Source: Natronorubrum tibetense GA33
Lineage (GTDB): Archaea; Halobacteriota; Halobacteria; Halobacteriales; Natrialbaceae
Direction: 5' to 3'
Assembly (NCBI RefSeq): GCF_000383975.1
Contig: NZ_KB913021.1
Location: 1 to 64,000, forward strand
DNA: 64,000 nt
Shown here piece after piece: positions 54,101 to 63,444 of the stretch. The position numbers were made by a program, and so were the translations under genes. Under the pieces are notes generated by a model. It was not told the DNA's origin. It worked only from the letters and a program-made list of their open reading frames with translations, and did not search any database. Numbering within the stretch: position 1 is the first letter of the stretch; the number at the start of each line of letters is the position of its first letter.

Positions 54101-57100
54101 TCAGGCGGGCTCGCATTGGAGAACGTTCGGGACGACAGTCGGGTTCGCGGTGTACAAGAGCGCGAACCCGATACCGGAGAGTCCCTGGAAGAGCGTCGGG
54201 TTCGGTACGCGGCTAGTGTGCGCCGCCAAGGCAGCGGAACCGGCTACGCATTGAAGGTCGTGTTCCGAACCGAGCCGACTCCGAGCGTGGTCGCACAGCC
54301 GGTCGTCGTCCAACTCTGCGCCGGCCGCGGCCAGCGCGACGGCACGCCCAGCGTTACCACAGCAGAGCCCATCCACCCCCCGACCGTGCTCGCCAATTCG
54401 GTTGGCAACCGTCGCAACGTCGGCATGCACGGGAACGGGCGTGTTCCCGAGGGCGAGGCGAGCCAGGACGCCGCCGGTGCGGCCGTGGCACCACGCGTCG
54501 GCGAACGCTGGGCCGTGTTCCCGGCGGTCCGGCCAGTTCGCGCGCTGGTTGCTGTATGATTGCTGTTCGAACTGGAGCGCTTGTGTGGCGCACTCGCGGT
54601 ACAGCGGGTCGCCGGTGACAGCCGTTAGACGGCCCAGGGCGTGCGCGATGCCAGCGGCGCCGTGGGCGTACCCGGTGAGGTGCTCGTCGGTCGGTCCCGT
54701 CGGCCACGCAGCACCGCCGCTGTCGGCGATTGCGGCGCCAACGAGCGCGTCACCAGCTTCACGGGCCACCGTGAGGGCACTCGACGTCGGCCGATGCTCG
54801 TGGAGTACCAGGCACCCCAGGACGACACCTGCAGCACCACGCATCACGTCGTACGGGCCTCCCTCAGAGATGCGGTCGGGTTCGAAGGTATCGACCAGAT
54901 CCTCCGCAGCGGCGAGACATTCGGATGCATTGAGGACCGTACCGACGACAGATAGCCCGTAGATCGCGCCCCCGAGGCCATCCAGGCCGAGGCCGTCCAC
55001 CGCTTCGGCACCGTTCGTCCGGATAGCGTCTCGAAGCGGACCGGTCAGTTCGAGTGCCGTCTCGCGGGCGTCGTCGCGGTGGAGTTGGTCGGCCACGACT
55101 GCAGCGAACACTGCGACGCCCAGTTGCCCCTCGTACAGCCCGTCTCCAGCCGTTCCGACCTGCAGCCGGCCCGCGTCCGTCTCACGCCGGACGACCCACT
55201 CACCGGCGTCGTTGTCGTGAGCAACGGTCGCATCGACTACGCAGTCGTAGACCCGGCCGGCTGCGTCCATGAGGTCGTTCACGGCAATGTCAGGACTGCT
55301 CGCGGCGTGCGATGGTGTCGACATGGCGGCCTCTTCCGAGGCAGACGGGTTGAGTGCCATCTCGATGACGTCGCATTGCTTGCGGATGGTGTCCGCGTTC
55401 AGACTGGTGAAGCGTTCTTTCACTCGGCGGTATCCGGCGCTCTCGGTGATGCCATCGATAGTGGCGTCGCCGCAGTGGAGGGTTCCACTGTTCGCATCGG
55501 CGGTGAGTCTGGGTACGTCGAGTCGAAGGAGCGCGCGCCGTTCGGCGTTGACGACGTCCCATGCAGGATCGTCCGCATCGGCGAGCATTGCCTCTGATAC
55601 GAGGACGTCTGTGGTGAACGTCAGTCGCCGCCCATCCTGCAGCGTCTCCGGCGACTGCAGCGCCGATAGGATTCCATCGTACTCCTGAGTGTTCCGGAAC
55701 AAGACCCGCGTCTGGAGCGTCGAGAACCTGCTTGGGAGCGACAGGCGGTCCTCGACGACGGCGCGACAAACGGCAGCAAACGTCTCGCTGATTTCGTCTG
55801 CGTACCCCGCTGCTGCGACTGGCGAGTCCGGTGACTCCTCGACAGACGGGACGTTCCGCGGCGGTGGCGACATGAGTTCAGCGTCTCGCTCCCGCCGGCG
55901 CATCGCGTTCGTGTTGACGTTGGACCACGCCGTCTCAACGGGCCCGGACCCGATCGGGATCTCCGGCTCGCCGAAGCCGTTGACCATCGCAGTCTCGGGG
56001 ATCGTCCCCGAGGCGTAGCTCTGCGGAAGCAAACCAGTCCAGAGGACGCTCCCTGCCCCCGTCGCGGTGTCGGTCGGCGCCGCTTCATCCGTACTCGGCG
56101 AGACGGCCGGAGTCAGCAGCGTCTCCGCGTCGACGACGACTGGCGACCGCCCGTTCGCGACGACGTTCTCGTAGTGACAGTCGTTCAAATACAGCAGGTA
56201 CGCACTCGCGAGCACCACGCCCGCACGACGATAATACGCGTCCATCGCGTCAGTACTGGAACAAGGTTCAGCGGCGACGTGCTCCACCCACCCGTACGCT
56301 TCGCGCGCCAACACGTCTACCGAGCGGGTTTCGACGCCGACTGCGTCGCCTGCTCGCTTGAGGAAGTTGTCGAACGCAGCCTCCGTGCGGACGCTCCGGG
56401 GTTTGTAGACGACTCGCGTGTCGTCGTCGAAGGTGAGGAGAACGACGCGGCGGCCGTCGGCGTGCCTGTCTGAGTCGAGTATCGAGGCCTCGGTCAGCGC
56501 CACCGCTTCGTAGTCGAAGTTGAACGTGTCTCCGAGTGACTGCCAGTCGGCGTCGAGTCGGCGGTCGAACTCGCGGACTGCATCGCACCACTGAGTGACG
56601 ATTCTGGCGAGGAACCGCGGAAGCACTGGGTATTCGGCGAATAGTTCGGCGAGCCCGTTCTCGGTACGGAGGCCGGCGATAAACTCGTCGTAGAGGTCCG
56701 TCTCTGCTGGCGTCGCGGGATCGGGGAACGCACTGGGGCGGTTCACGGCGATGTACGTCCGGAACTCGACGTACAGGACGTCACTACACAGGCGCACGAG
56801 GTCCTGGCGCAACGCCCCCTGCAGCGATGTAACGACCGAGGAGGGTACCCGCTCCAGACCCGCCTCGAGGACACGATCGCGAGCGAACGCGACAATAGGT
56901 GCGAGCACGTCCGCGAACGGAATTTCCTCCGGCGGCTTTCCCAGTGCTGGCCGAGCGTCGGCGTGGGTGTCGGTAATGGACGCGGCGACATCCTGCGCGG
57001 TCGTGACCCAGTCCGGGAGCGCGACGTCGTCTGGGAACGCGTCGACGTCCGCTATCGCCGCAAGGGCGAATTCGTCCATATCGCTGCGCGCGACTCGTTG

Positions 57101-57286
57101 GACGACATCGTCCTCAGTCCAGCCCGGAGTGGTCGCAGCCCAGTCACCGACGAGGTTAGTGTCCGTCCAAGACTCCGTCCTCGACAGCCCTCGTTGCTGG
57201 GAAGCGACCGCCGTCGTGCGTTCCTCGATAGTGCTGGCTTGCCACGCGATACGCCGCCACAGAGATGCCGTGAAGAGTGCTGTCAT
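54101..57286 (-). CDS. lanM: Class II lanthipeptide synthetase (LanM)
   Basis: 1061 aa from the ATG at 57286 (MTALFTASLWRRI); an in-frame extension upstream overlaps the precursor gene and is rejected. It dehydrates Ser/Thr in a precursor peptide and then cyclises them onto Cys. The N-terminal DUF4135 dehydratase part carries YKPRS near 294-298, DCHYENV at 369-375 and VDAETL at 385-390, all matching the kinase-like active site. The C-terminal LanC-like cyclase has GYAHGAAGIAHAL near 872, WCHG at 932-935 and CCG at 975-977. The CCG in place of the usual CHG indicates a three-Cys zinc site, as in ProcM-type enzymes. The precursor gene is 80 bp upstream. No transporter or leader protease is nearby. 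Confidence 0.94.
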   Translation of the reverse strand: MTALFTASLWRRIAWQASTIEERTTAVASQQRGLSRTESWTDTNLVGDWAATTPGWTEDDVVQRVARSDMDEFALAAIADVDAFPDDVALPDWVTTAQDVAASITDTHADARPALGKPPEEIPFADVLAPIVAFARDRVLEAGLERVPSSVVTSLQGALRQDLVRLCSDVLYVEFRTYIAVNRPSAFPDPATPAETDLYDEFIAGLRTENGLAELFAEYPVLPRFLARIVTQWCDAVREFDRRLDADWQSLGDTFNFDYEAVALTEASILDSDRHADGRRVVLLTFDDDTRVVYKPRSVRTEAAFDNFLKRAGDAVGVETRSVDVLAREAYGWVEHVAAEPCSSTDAMDAYYRRAGVVLASAYLLYLNDCHYENVVANGRSPVVVDAETLLTPAVSPSTDEAAPTDTATGAGSVLWTGLLPQSYASGTIPETAMVNGFGEPEIPIGSGPVETAWSNVNTNAMRRRERDAELMSPPPRNVPSVEESPDSPVAAAGYADEISETFAAVCRAVVEDRLSLPSRFSTLQTRVLFRNTQEYDGILSALQSPETLQDGRRLTFTTDVLVSEAMLADADDPAWDVVNAERRALLRLDVPRLTADANSGTLHCGDATIDGITESAGYRRVKERFTSLNADTIRKQCDVIEMALNPSASEEAAMSTPSHAASSPDIAVNDLMDAAGRVYDCVVDATVAHDNDAGEWVVRRETDAGRLQVGTAGDGLYEGQLGVAVFAAVVADQLHRDDARETALELTGPLRDAIRTNGAEAVDGLGLDGLGGAIYGLSVVGTVLNASECLAAAEDLVDTFEPDRISEGGPYDVMRGAAGVVLGCLVLHEHRPTSSALTVAREAGDALVGAAIADSGGAAWPTGPTDEHLTGYAHGAAGIAHALGRLTAVTGDPLYRECATQALQFEQQSYSNQRANWPDRREHGPAFADAWCHGRTGGVLARLALGNTPVPVHADVATVANRIGEHGRGVDGLCCGNAGRAVALAAAGAELDDDRLCDHARSRLGSEHDLQCVAGSAALAAHTSRVPNPTLFQGLSGIGFALLYTANPTVVPNVLQCEPA

Positions 57287-57366
57287 GAATGACTGATTGT
57301 ATGATTGGTGTAGGACTCGGTCGTGCTGGCAGGCCAGCATCCGCAAGAACTCGGAGGTGAATCCTG

Positions 57367-57600
57367 TCAGCAGGAGAGCGTACACTTGCACGTGCAGATG
57401 CACGTGAACGTGTACTTCGCCTCGCTGATCTCGGTCATCACCTCGAGAGCCTCATCGTCGAGTTCCTCGTCGATAATCGCCTGCCGCATCGCCGCCTTGA
57501 ACCCATCGTCGGTCGGGTCCAACTCGAGCGACCCGGGAGTAGCGTCACCGATGGTCTCGCGCGCTTTGTCGTCGGTCGGAGTGGGAATGGTCGAACCCAT
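57367..57600 (-). CDS. lanA: Lanthipeptide precursor peptide
   Basis: 77 aa from the ATG at 57600 (MGSTIPTPTDD); an ATG eight codons upstream (57624) is an alternative. Residues 1-60 form an acidic leader with a helical segment (GFKAAMRQAIIDEELDDEAL). The last 14 residues hold five dehydratable residues (Thr64, Thr66, Thr70, Thr74, Ser76) and five cysteines (67, 69, 71, 73, 77), so up to five (methyl)lanthionine rings are possible. No Gly-Gly cleavage site is seen. Position directly upstream of lanM identifies it as the substrate. The final Cys is the last residue. Confidence 0.88.
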   Translation of the reverse strand: MGSTIPTPTDDKARETIGDATPGSLELDPTDDGFKAAMRQAIIDEELDDEALEVMTEISEAKYTFTCICTCKCTLSC

Positions 57601-57762
57601 ACACCTCCATTTGAACGACTCCATAATAACGGGGCCACGCTGTCTACACCACCTGTAACGTGACGTCCTCGTGCTGTTTTCACTCTTTGTGACGTCACGC
57701 ATCCGAACAACCAGGACAGCTCGAGATATACCGACACCTACGGATGAGTGGTGCTGTGAGTG

Positions 57763-58494
57763 TCACGCGGGCTTCTCAGCCACGAACAGACCGCTCTGGA
57801 GGCACGTGGGATCGAACTCGACGGACTCGAAGCCAGCCGCCGCCAGTCCGTCAATCACCTCGTCCACCGTGAACAGCATCAGCGTGTGCGTGTCGGCGTG
57901 ATGCGTCGCGGTCGCTTCGCCCGTCAGTGCAACCAGATAGTCACTGTTGAGCACTAGATCTCGGTCCTCGACTCTCGATACCTGGACGCTCGTGATAGTG
58001 ACGTCGTCGTCGGTGTACGTCCGGACTTCTCGGTCGACGCCCGCGTCGTCCGGCATCGCCTCCGGGACAAACGGGGCGAGTTCGACGACGAGGATACCAC
58101 CCGAATCGAGCGCATCGTAGCACTCCCTGAGGATGCCGTGCATGTCGTCGACGGACGCCGCGTACGCGAGGGTATGGAAAAGCATCGTGATACAGTCGAA
58201 CGCGTCGGTGAACGGAAGTGCGTGCATGTCTCCACGGAGGACAGTAGCGTCGTCCGTTCGCTCGTTGGCGACCTCGACGACGCCCTCGTTGACGTCGAGC
58301 CCGACGCACTCGAAGTCGGTCTCCATATGACGGAGGTGGGTGCCGACGCCGCAGCCGACATCGAGGACCGATAGCGAGCCCGATCCGATGCGTTCGAGAA
58401 GGACGTCCTCGACGACGCCAGCTTCTCGCGCACCGTCGCGGTCCGCACGGTCCAGTTGCTCGTAGTAGACCGCCAGTTCGTTGTACACGGACAT
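57763..58494 (-). CDS. SAM-dependent methyltransferase
   Basis: 243 aa from the ATG at 58494 (MSVYNELAVYYEQLD); an ATG three codons upstream (58503) is also possible. The class I fold is shown by LDVGCGVGTHL (motif I), CVGLDVNEGV (motif II), LRGDMHALPF (motif III region) and FDCITMLFHTL. This resembles Methyltransf_25-type enzymes. It lies 160 bp upstream of the lanthipeptide precursor in the same direction and may be a tailoring enzyme that methylates the product, or an unrelated gene. The substrate cannot be told from sequence. Confidence 0.85.
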   Translation of the reverse strand: MSVYNELAVYYEQLDRADRDGAREAGVVEDVLLERIGSGSLSVLDVGCGVGTHLRHMETDFECVGLDVNEGVVEVANERTDDATVLRGDMHALPFTDAFDCITMLFHTLAYAASVDDMHGILRECYDALDSGGILVVELAPFVPEAMPDDAGVDREVRTYTDDDVTITSVQVSRVEDRDLVLNSDYLVALTGEATATHHADTHTLMLFTVDEVIDGLAAAGFESVEFDPTCLQSGLFVAEKPA

Positions 58495-58503
58495 CTCTGG
58501 CAT

Positions 58504-58878
58504 ACCGAGACCCAGAGGCGCGAGCGCAAAGAGGTTGGAAAGCCGTCTCCACGAACTGTAGCCCGCAATCGTCGTCCCCTCCGTGCACTCAAGCGGGGCG
58601 GCCGTGCTCGAGTGCGACGTCACGAACCACGGTAGAGCAAATGACCGACGGACTGGTGAGGTTCGGCAAACACGTGGGACTACCCCCACTGAGGACTGTT
58701 CGGCATCGATATGAGGTCCTCAGTATCGACCCTCCTCACCCTTTTGAAGACAATAGATTGTCACTCACTATACTATTCAGTCGTTGGCGGGGGAAGTCAG
58801 ACCGGCCCCCTATCGATGATCCGTCCTGAAAAGAGATCCTTAGCAAAGTCTGTGTAGTCGCAAGTTGCAGTAGTCTGT
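58504..58878. other. 375-bp intergenic region between divergent genes
   Basis: No gene is seen. The stretch becomes AT-rich around 58730-58780 (for example CACTATACTATTC), which could hold promoter elements for the zinc-ribbon gene downstream and, in the other direction, for the methyltransferase/lanthipeptide genes. No clear inverted repeats. Confidence 0.4.
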
Positions 58879-59376
58879 ATGCCCTACTGCACGAATTGTG
58901 GAGGCCAAGTCAAAGACATTCATCACTACTGCGGGGCATGTGGTCAGACGCTTTCTGATATTGCAGAGTCAGAAACCGACCCTCCGATGGCCGTCGATCG
59001 CGAGGGCTTCCTCTCGTTGCGCTCACTCTCGTACGTCAACAACCTACTGAACGGAGAGCAAGATCTGGACAGAGACTCGGTATCTTATACCCAATTGTCG
59101 CGAGAAGTGAGTGCCGCCTTCGCTGATTTTGCTCGTCTGGCGATGATAAAAGACTTAGATTTGCTCCAGCTCTGGGCTGCGGGCTCCAGTTCCGAGGGGT
59201 TGAACACTCCTGTTGAAGACATGAGTAGCAACCAGTTCCGCGACTGGCTGGCCGCTATTGGCCTTTCTCGTACTCTACGGATGTACGACGAATCTCTCCA
59301 CACGGGGTTCGAGGACGACTTCAACGAGCGACTCCAGAAGCTCCTCGAGATTGCCGGGGAGGAACTCGATAGTTAG
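58879..59376 (+). CDS. Zinc-ribbon hypothetical protein
   Basis: 165 aa, starting MPYCTNCGG. Two CxxC pairs (Cys4, Cys7, Cys18, Cys21) form a zinc ribbon at the N-terminus, followed by a helical domain with no known family (LSREVSAAFADFARLAMIKD; DWLAAIGLSRTLRMYDESL). GC content is lower than in the central block. It lies upstream of the replication-type gene in the same direction, but a 200-bp gap with an inverted repeat separates them. Confidence 0.75.
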   Translation: MPYCTNCGGQVKDIHHYCGACGQTLSDIAESETDPPMAVDREGFLSLRSLSYVNNLLNGEQDLDRDSVSYTQLSREVSAAFADFARLAMIKDLDLLQLWAAGSSSEGLNTPVEDMSSNQFRDWLAAIGLSRTLRMYDESLHTGFEDDFNERLQKLLEIAGEELDS

Positions 59377-59428
59377 GGGTGTGTCCAGCGAGAATCCTCG
59401 CCTATGCACGCACTTTGTATCGAGGGGT

Positions 59429-59474
59429 TACGTACGGCGAACGTCCTGAATCGAACACCCTAACGCCGTACGTA
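59429..59474. promoter_or_regulatory. Inverted repeat upstream of the replication-type helicase gene
   Basis: TACGTACGGCG at 59429-59439 is repeated in inverted form as CGCCGTACGTA at 59464-59474, with a 24-bp spacer. It lies about 100 bp ahead of the start at 59577 and just upstream of a TATA-like element, so it is a candidate operator or a transcript-end hairpin for the gene before it. Confidence 0.5.
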
Positions 59475-59502
59475 CATGCTCCACCCTCGAAGGGGAGATC
59501 AG

Positions 59503-59510
59503 TTTATAGG
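59503..59510 (+). promoter_or_regulatory. TATA-like box for the helicase gene
   Basis: The sequence TTTATAGG at 59503-59510 in an AT-rich stretch, with the gene start at 59577, gives an expected transcription start near 59533 and a leader of about 44 bases. Confidence 0.45.
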
Positions 59511-59576
59511 GTTATCAGTTTCTAACCAGTCGATCAATCGAGACGATTAACTCATCACCACCCCATAATCAGATAG

Positions 59577-61511
59577 ATGGCTGGTGCTGATCATGATGAC
59601 TGCTGCCGGGGTGCTCACGCAGCTTCCCAACAGGGCGAGTTCACTCAAGCAACCGTCTGGGATGCGTGCCGAGATGGGATTCAAGAGGCAATCGAGACAC
59701 AGCTCGACGACGAGCAGGCACCACCAGTAATCATCGACGGCCTCCCCACGATCGGAAAAACGCGACACGCAAAAGAGATCGCGTTCGACCTAGATGTCTC
59801 GGCCGCAATCCTCACGCACCGGTATGAGACGCGGGACCAACACCTCGGCCTCGCTGCCGAGCATCAAAAAACGGTAGTTGAAGTTCCAACGCTCGACCGG
59901 GACTGTCCAACCCGCCGAGGAGAGTACGGATCCGATTGGGCCGAGCGAATCAACGACTATCGGTTGCGGGGAGCCTCACCGACGTATCTTCACTACTATC
60001 TGCAGGATGTGCTGCCCTGTATGCAAGACGGTGACTGTCCATACCTCGCACGCTGGGACGCGGTCGAGGCGGCAGACGTCATCGTCGGCGGGCCAGCCCA
60101 CGCCGCCCTTGATCGCGTCGTAGACGACCGCGTCGTCATCTTCGACGAAGACCCAGGAACCGCCTATCGAACGGAATTTGACGCAAATCAACTCTCAACA
60201 GCGATTTCAACCTTTCTCAGCAAGAACGGCGACTTGCCGATAGACAACCACTTCGGGTTGATTGGGGCTGCAACAAATGAGGGGATGGAGGCGATACGAG
60301 ATGCGATTCGTGACGAACTCTCAGATGACACCTCTATTGCCCGTCCAACTGAGGCAGTCGACGATGATGACGGCCATGCCGAGGCCCCGACTGCAGTGCT
60401 CGCTATGCTCGAACTCGGCGGACCGATTATTGGCGATACCGCACCGACGGAGTATGACTGGGACGATCAGCTTCGGGAAGAAGCAGGACTTGATTATGTC
60501 GAGCTTCCAGACGGGTCACAGGTTGTCTACGATCACGCCGAATCACGGGTCGTCATCCGACGGCCGCCGACTCTTGATGCTGCCCGCGCAGTAGTTGGAC
60601 TCGACGGAACGCCGATCGAAGAACTCTGGCGCGGACGGCTTGGCGTCGACGAGATAGTGAGTTGGCGGATCCTCTGCGATGACTGTCGGGCCCGGTATCT
60701 CCGTGACGTCATCGGCTACGAGTTCGTACAAACGACCTCGCACGTCAAGCCATACAGCAGTGGTGAATACGTCAATCGACGGGGCGACTTCGGGGTGATC
60801 GAGGCGGTCGCAAATCGCCACGATACAACAACAGGCGTCATCACGACCAAGAGTGCAGCTGAGCGTCTCTTCGAAGAGCCATCCAGTGAGCCATTTATCG
60901 ACATCGAACGAGTGACTGACCAAATTGCGGACGTCAAACACTACGGCGCGCTCCGGAGTAGCAACGACTTCACAGGGACGGAGGTGGGGGTCGTACTCGG
61001 TTCCCCCCATCCCGGAGACCGTCCGCTTCAGATTACGGCCGCACTGGAAGGCTTCACGGCGGTGAGAGGTGACGAGGGGAAGGGAACAGACCTCGACTAC
61101 GGGATTCCTGAACGGCCGTTCCTCCGGCACTATCGCGAACACAAGATTGCCCAAGCTGTCCTCCGGTTCGGCCGAACGACGGCTGCGACGGTCTACATCC
61201 ACACAGGGGTACTCCCTGAGTGGTTATCCGAGATGGTCACGGTCGGGCCAGAGGCTGTCACGACCGAAGAGCGCTCCGAGGGGCAACGTGGTGTGATTCG
61301 CGCGCTCCTGGACGAGGGCCCGGGGACAGCCGCCGAGATCGCAAATCGAGAGGGAGTCTCTATCGGCGAGAAGCAAACCCGGGACTGGCTGAAGCGACTC
61401 CGGTCGGAAGGGTATGTCTCCCGTGATGACTCCCAGCCATACACGTGGGGTGCCAACGGCCTAGCTGACGCTCCGCATACCGCCCACGTGCGGCTGCCTG
61501 AACTCGGGTAG
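59577..61511 (+). CDS. SF2-like helicase, plasmid replication-type protein with C-terminal winged helix
   Basis: 644 aa. A P-loop-like IDGLPTIGKT lies near residues 52-62 and VVIFDEDPGTAY near 187 is a DExD-type Walker B. AQAVLRFGRTTAATVY near residue 525 resembles helicase motif VI. The last 80 residues form a winged helix (RGVIRALLDEGPGTAAEIAN, TRDWLKRLRSEGYV) likely to bind DNA. Proteins of this plan recur on haloarchaeal plasmids and are suspected replication or maintenance factors; no biochemical role is shown. A conserved primase motif is not seen. It is followed by a 440-bp gap and a small replication-type gene. Confidence 0.75.
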   Translation: MAGADHDDCCRGAHAASQQGEFTQATVWDACRDGIQEAIETQLDDEQAPPVIIDGLPTIGKTRHAKEIAFDLDVSAAILTHRYETRDQHLGLAAEHQKTVVEVPTLDRDCPTRRGEYGSDWAERINDYRLRGASPTYLHYYLQDVLPCMQDGDCPYLARWDAVEAADVIVGGPAHAALDRVVDDRVVIFDEDPGTAYRTEFDANQLSTAISTFLSKNGDLPIDNHFGLIGAATNEGMEAIRDAIRDELSDDTSIARPTEAVDDDDGHAEAPTAVLAMLELGGPIIGDTAPTEYDWDDQLREEAGLDYVELPDGSQVVYDHAESRVVIRRPPTLDAARAVVGLDGTPIEELWRGRLGVDEIVSWRILCDDCRARYLRDVIGYEFVQTTSHVKPYSSGEYVNRRGDFGVIEAVANRHDTTTGVITTKSAAERLFEEPSSEPFIDIERVTDQIADVKHYGALRSSNDFTGTEVGVVLGSPHPGDRPLQITAALEGFTAVRGDEGKGTDLDYGIPERPFLRHYREHKIAQAVLRFGRTTAATVYIHTGVLPEWLSEMVTVGPEAVTTEERSEGQRGVIRALLDEGPGTAAEIANREGVSIGEKQTRDWLKRLRSEGYVSRDDSQPYTWGANGLADAPHTAHVRLPELG

Positions 61512-61953
61512 TGGCGAAAGTATTATCACCCCCACGAATACGCTATCGGTTGATTTTCCGTGAAATCACAAGCAGCTCGCGACGGCCCGCCTCGCATCGG
61601 TTTCACACCGTCCAAATCCCCATCTCTAACGCTGAATCAGACCCTTCCTACGTCTGGACTGAGCTGACTTCCCTTCGCTAAACTGAGCCACTACGTATAG
61701 AGTTCTATACGTCCTACCTCAGACTTCCTGACCTTCCCTCTCTTTTCAATTGGAACTGGTCCAAAGCGACTCACTGTGACCTGTCCCTTTCTGAACGATG
61801 CCTGAACTCCCACCGTTGGATCGAGACATGCGTCTCCATCGGTGAATTTCCCTGGGTGATTGGGCCATTGCGAGGCGGGCCGGCGCGGGGGCGCGCCTCA
61901 CCGAAGGTGGAGCGCGCCCGTCGCGAGGTTGCGACGGGGCGCGGCCACCGACT
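61512..61953. other. 442-bp stretch without a gene
   Basis: Short frames on both strands overlap and none has consistent codon use. The centre (around 61690-61750) is AT-rich and the end becomes GC-rich just before the start at 61954. No repeats of note. Confidence 0.4.
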
Positions 61954-62328
61954 ATGAGCTCGAAACGCGACATCCGATCGACGGACACGACCAATGCACA
62001 GACGAACGAGCCGACGCCCCGGTTCGAACAACCACTCAGTGACGACCAGATCTGGACGATGCTCCAGACGGCTGCGAACAGCGCCCGGATCATGCCGATC
62101 GTGAAGGGTGACTGGGAGTCGTCGACGCGCTCGTACGAGACGCGTGAGGACACAGCCCGCGCCCTGATCTTCGACCTGAGCTTCTACGCCGACTATCGGT
62201 TCAGCCAGGTTCGCCGGTTGTTCCAGCAGACCGCAATGCGGGACGTCCTCACCAAGACGGAGATCGACGACATTGTCGAGGAGGCCTACATCCAGCAGAA
62301 CGGACGGAGCTATCCAACGTTCGCATAA
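61954..62328 (+). CDS. Small protein resembling the C-terminal part of plasmid/virus primase-type proteins
   Basis: 124 aa. After a disordered N-terminus (MSSKRDIRSTDTTNAQTNEP), the domain reads LSDDQIWTMLQTAANSARI, then ARALIFDLSFYADYRFSQVR and RLFQQTAMRD, then a terminal YIQQNGRSYPTFA. The pattern LIFDLSFYADYRFSQVRRLF resembles the small C-terminal module in haloarchaeal primase/helicase-like proteins. Here it stands alone, possibly a split component or truncated relic. It sits before the origin-like region and may act in initiation. Confidence 0.6.
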   Translation: MSSKRDIRSTDTTNAQTNEPTPRFEQPLSDDQIWTMLQTAANSARIMPIVKGDWESSTRSYETREDTARALIFDLSFYADYRFSQVRRLFQQTAMRDVLTKTEIDDIVEEAYIQQNGRSYPTFA

Positions 62329-62718
62329 TGGTGAGGTAGGCCAGTTACGAAGTGCTTCTCACGGGGCAGAGCCCGCGGAGATTCCCAGAAGTCCGGGACT
62401 GAAGCAGGAGATCCGCTGACACCGAGAAGGTCACACACAGAAGACGCAAAACGTGGCGGTACTTAAACAGGCTCTCGAATAGGACCTTGCCGTCCATCCC
62501 AGACAGGATATCGAGTACGCCGTCGTCGACGAGAAATCCTCACTGGACCACGTCGCCCTCGCCCCGTAGAGATCAACACCTACGACGCATTGTACTACGA
62601 GACGCAGCTAGTCCGAGCTGCCGAGATCCTACTGTCTCCCTTTGACTGGAATTAGAACGACATCCGACGCGAGTTCAATGGAACACGTGTAGTCGATATC
62701 ACGGACTGGGCCTAACGA

Positions 62719-62746
62719 ACCCCCTCCCCCCTTTTTCGAGTTGTAA
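62719..62746 (-). repeat. ORB-like box 1 (inverted)
   Basis: Read on the - strand it gives TTACAACTCGAAAAAG followed by GGGGGAGGGGGT. It is identical over 28 bases to box 2 in the opposite orientation. The G-string points away from the AT-rich centre. Confidence 0.65.
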
Positions 62747-63083
62747 ACTCGTGACGACGGGGAGGGGGTGAACAGAAAGAGGGGCTGCAAAACAGCCGAT
62801 TGTGGCAGATACACGCGATAGAAGACCTGAACATCCATTTCTCTAAGTTACAACTAGGAATGCGAAAGTTTATGGTGCGCGTTATCTAACCATATCCGCA
62901 ATGGGGACAAAAGAAATAAATCTTCTAGCCCAGCTAGAAGATTGGAATCTCTGGGTATATAAAATCTCCTCATCTCGCACATGGTTCCAATCTCGAGAAC
63001 TATCAGGTTTCATCGCCTCTACGTCCTATTTTGTGAACTCCATTCCCACTCCATGGGGTCTGGAGTGGTCTGCACCCGGCAAC

Positions 63084-63111
63084 TTACAACTCGAAAAAGG
63101 GGGGAGGGGGT
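63084..63111 (+). repeat. ORB-like box 2
   Basis: A 28-bp sequence identical to box 1 (inverted), starting TTACAACTCGAAAAAG and ending in a G-string. Together the pair forms a large inverted repeat flanking the AT-rich stretch. Confidence 0.65.
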
Positions 63112-63225
63112 AGAAGGTTCGAGTATACCACACGAACTTCACCAACCATCATGTTTGTTAACCGGTATTACTCTCATTTGTGAACTGCTCCTACGAGCGT
63201 TACCCTTTCGCGACAATTCTGGTGC

Positions 63226-63252
63226 TTACTACTCGAAAACGGGGGGTGTGGG
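63226..63252 (+). repeat. ORB-like box 3 (imperfect)
   Basis: Starts TTACTACTCGAAAACG and continues GGGGGTGTGGG. It has a few changes from boxes 1 and 2, and is about 115 bp to the right of box 2, in the same orientation. Confidence 0.6.
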
Positions 63253-63421
63253 ATACACCGTTTCACCCTAAGCATCATTCGCAAAATTCAGCCGATATAT
63301 ATCTGCTTCTATCTTTAGACAGCGAGAGAACCATCTCGAATAGTCTGCAACTCTTTTGTCCGGTACGGTAGTCGGCAGTAACAACGTACGAAAACTGCGA
63401 AGTCACGATCGAGAAGGCGAA

Positions 63422-63444
63422 GGAGCGCCGCTACACGGCGCTCC
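63422..63444. repeat. Perfect hairpin, 9-bp stem
   Basis: GGAGCGCCG, loop CTACA, CGGCGCTCC. It lies about 180 bp before the TnpB start. It could be the left-end structure of the TnpB element or a transcription terminator; no T-run follows it on the + strand. Confidence 0.55.

Noticed and set aside
62901-63113. 70-codon frame in the origin region
   Set aside because: It runs through a repeat box and ends in its G-string (LEKGGRG), with no family or promoter spacing.
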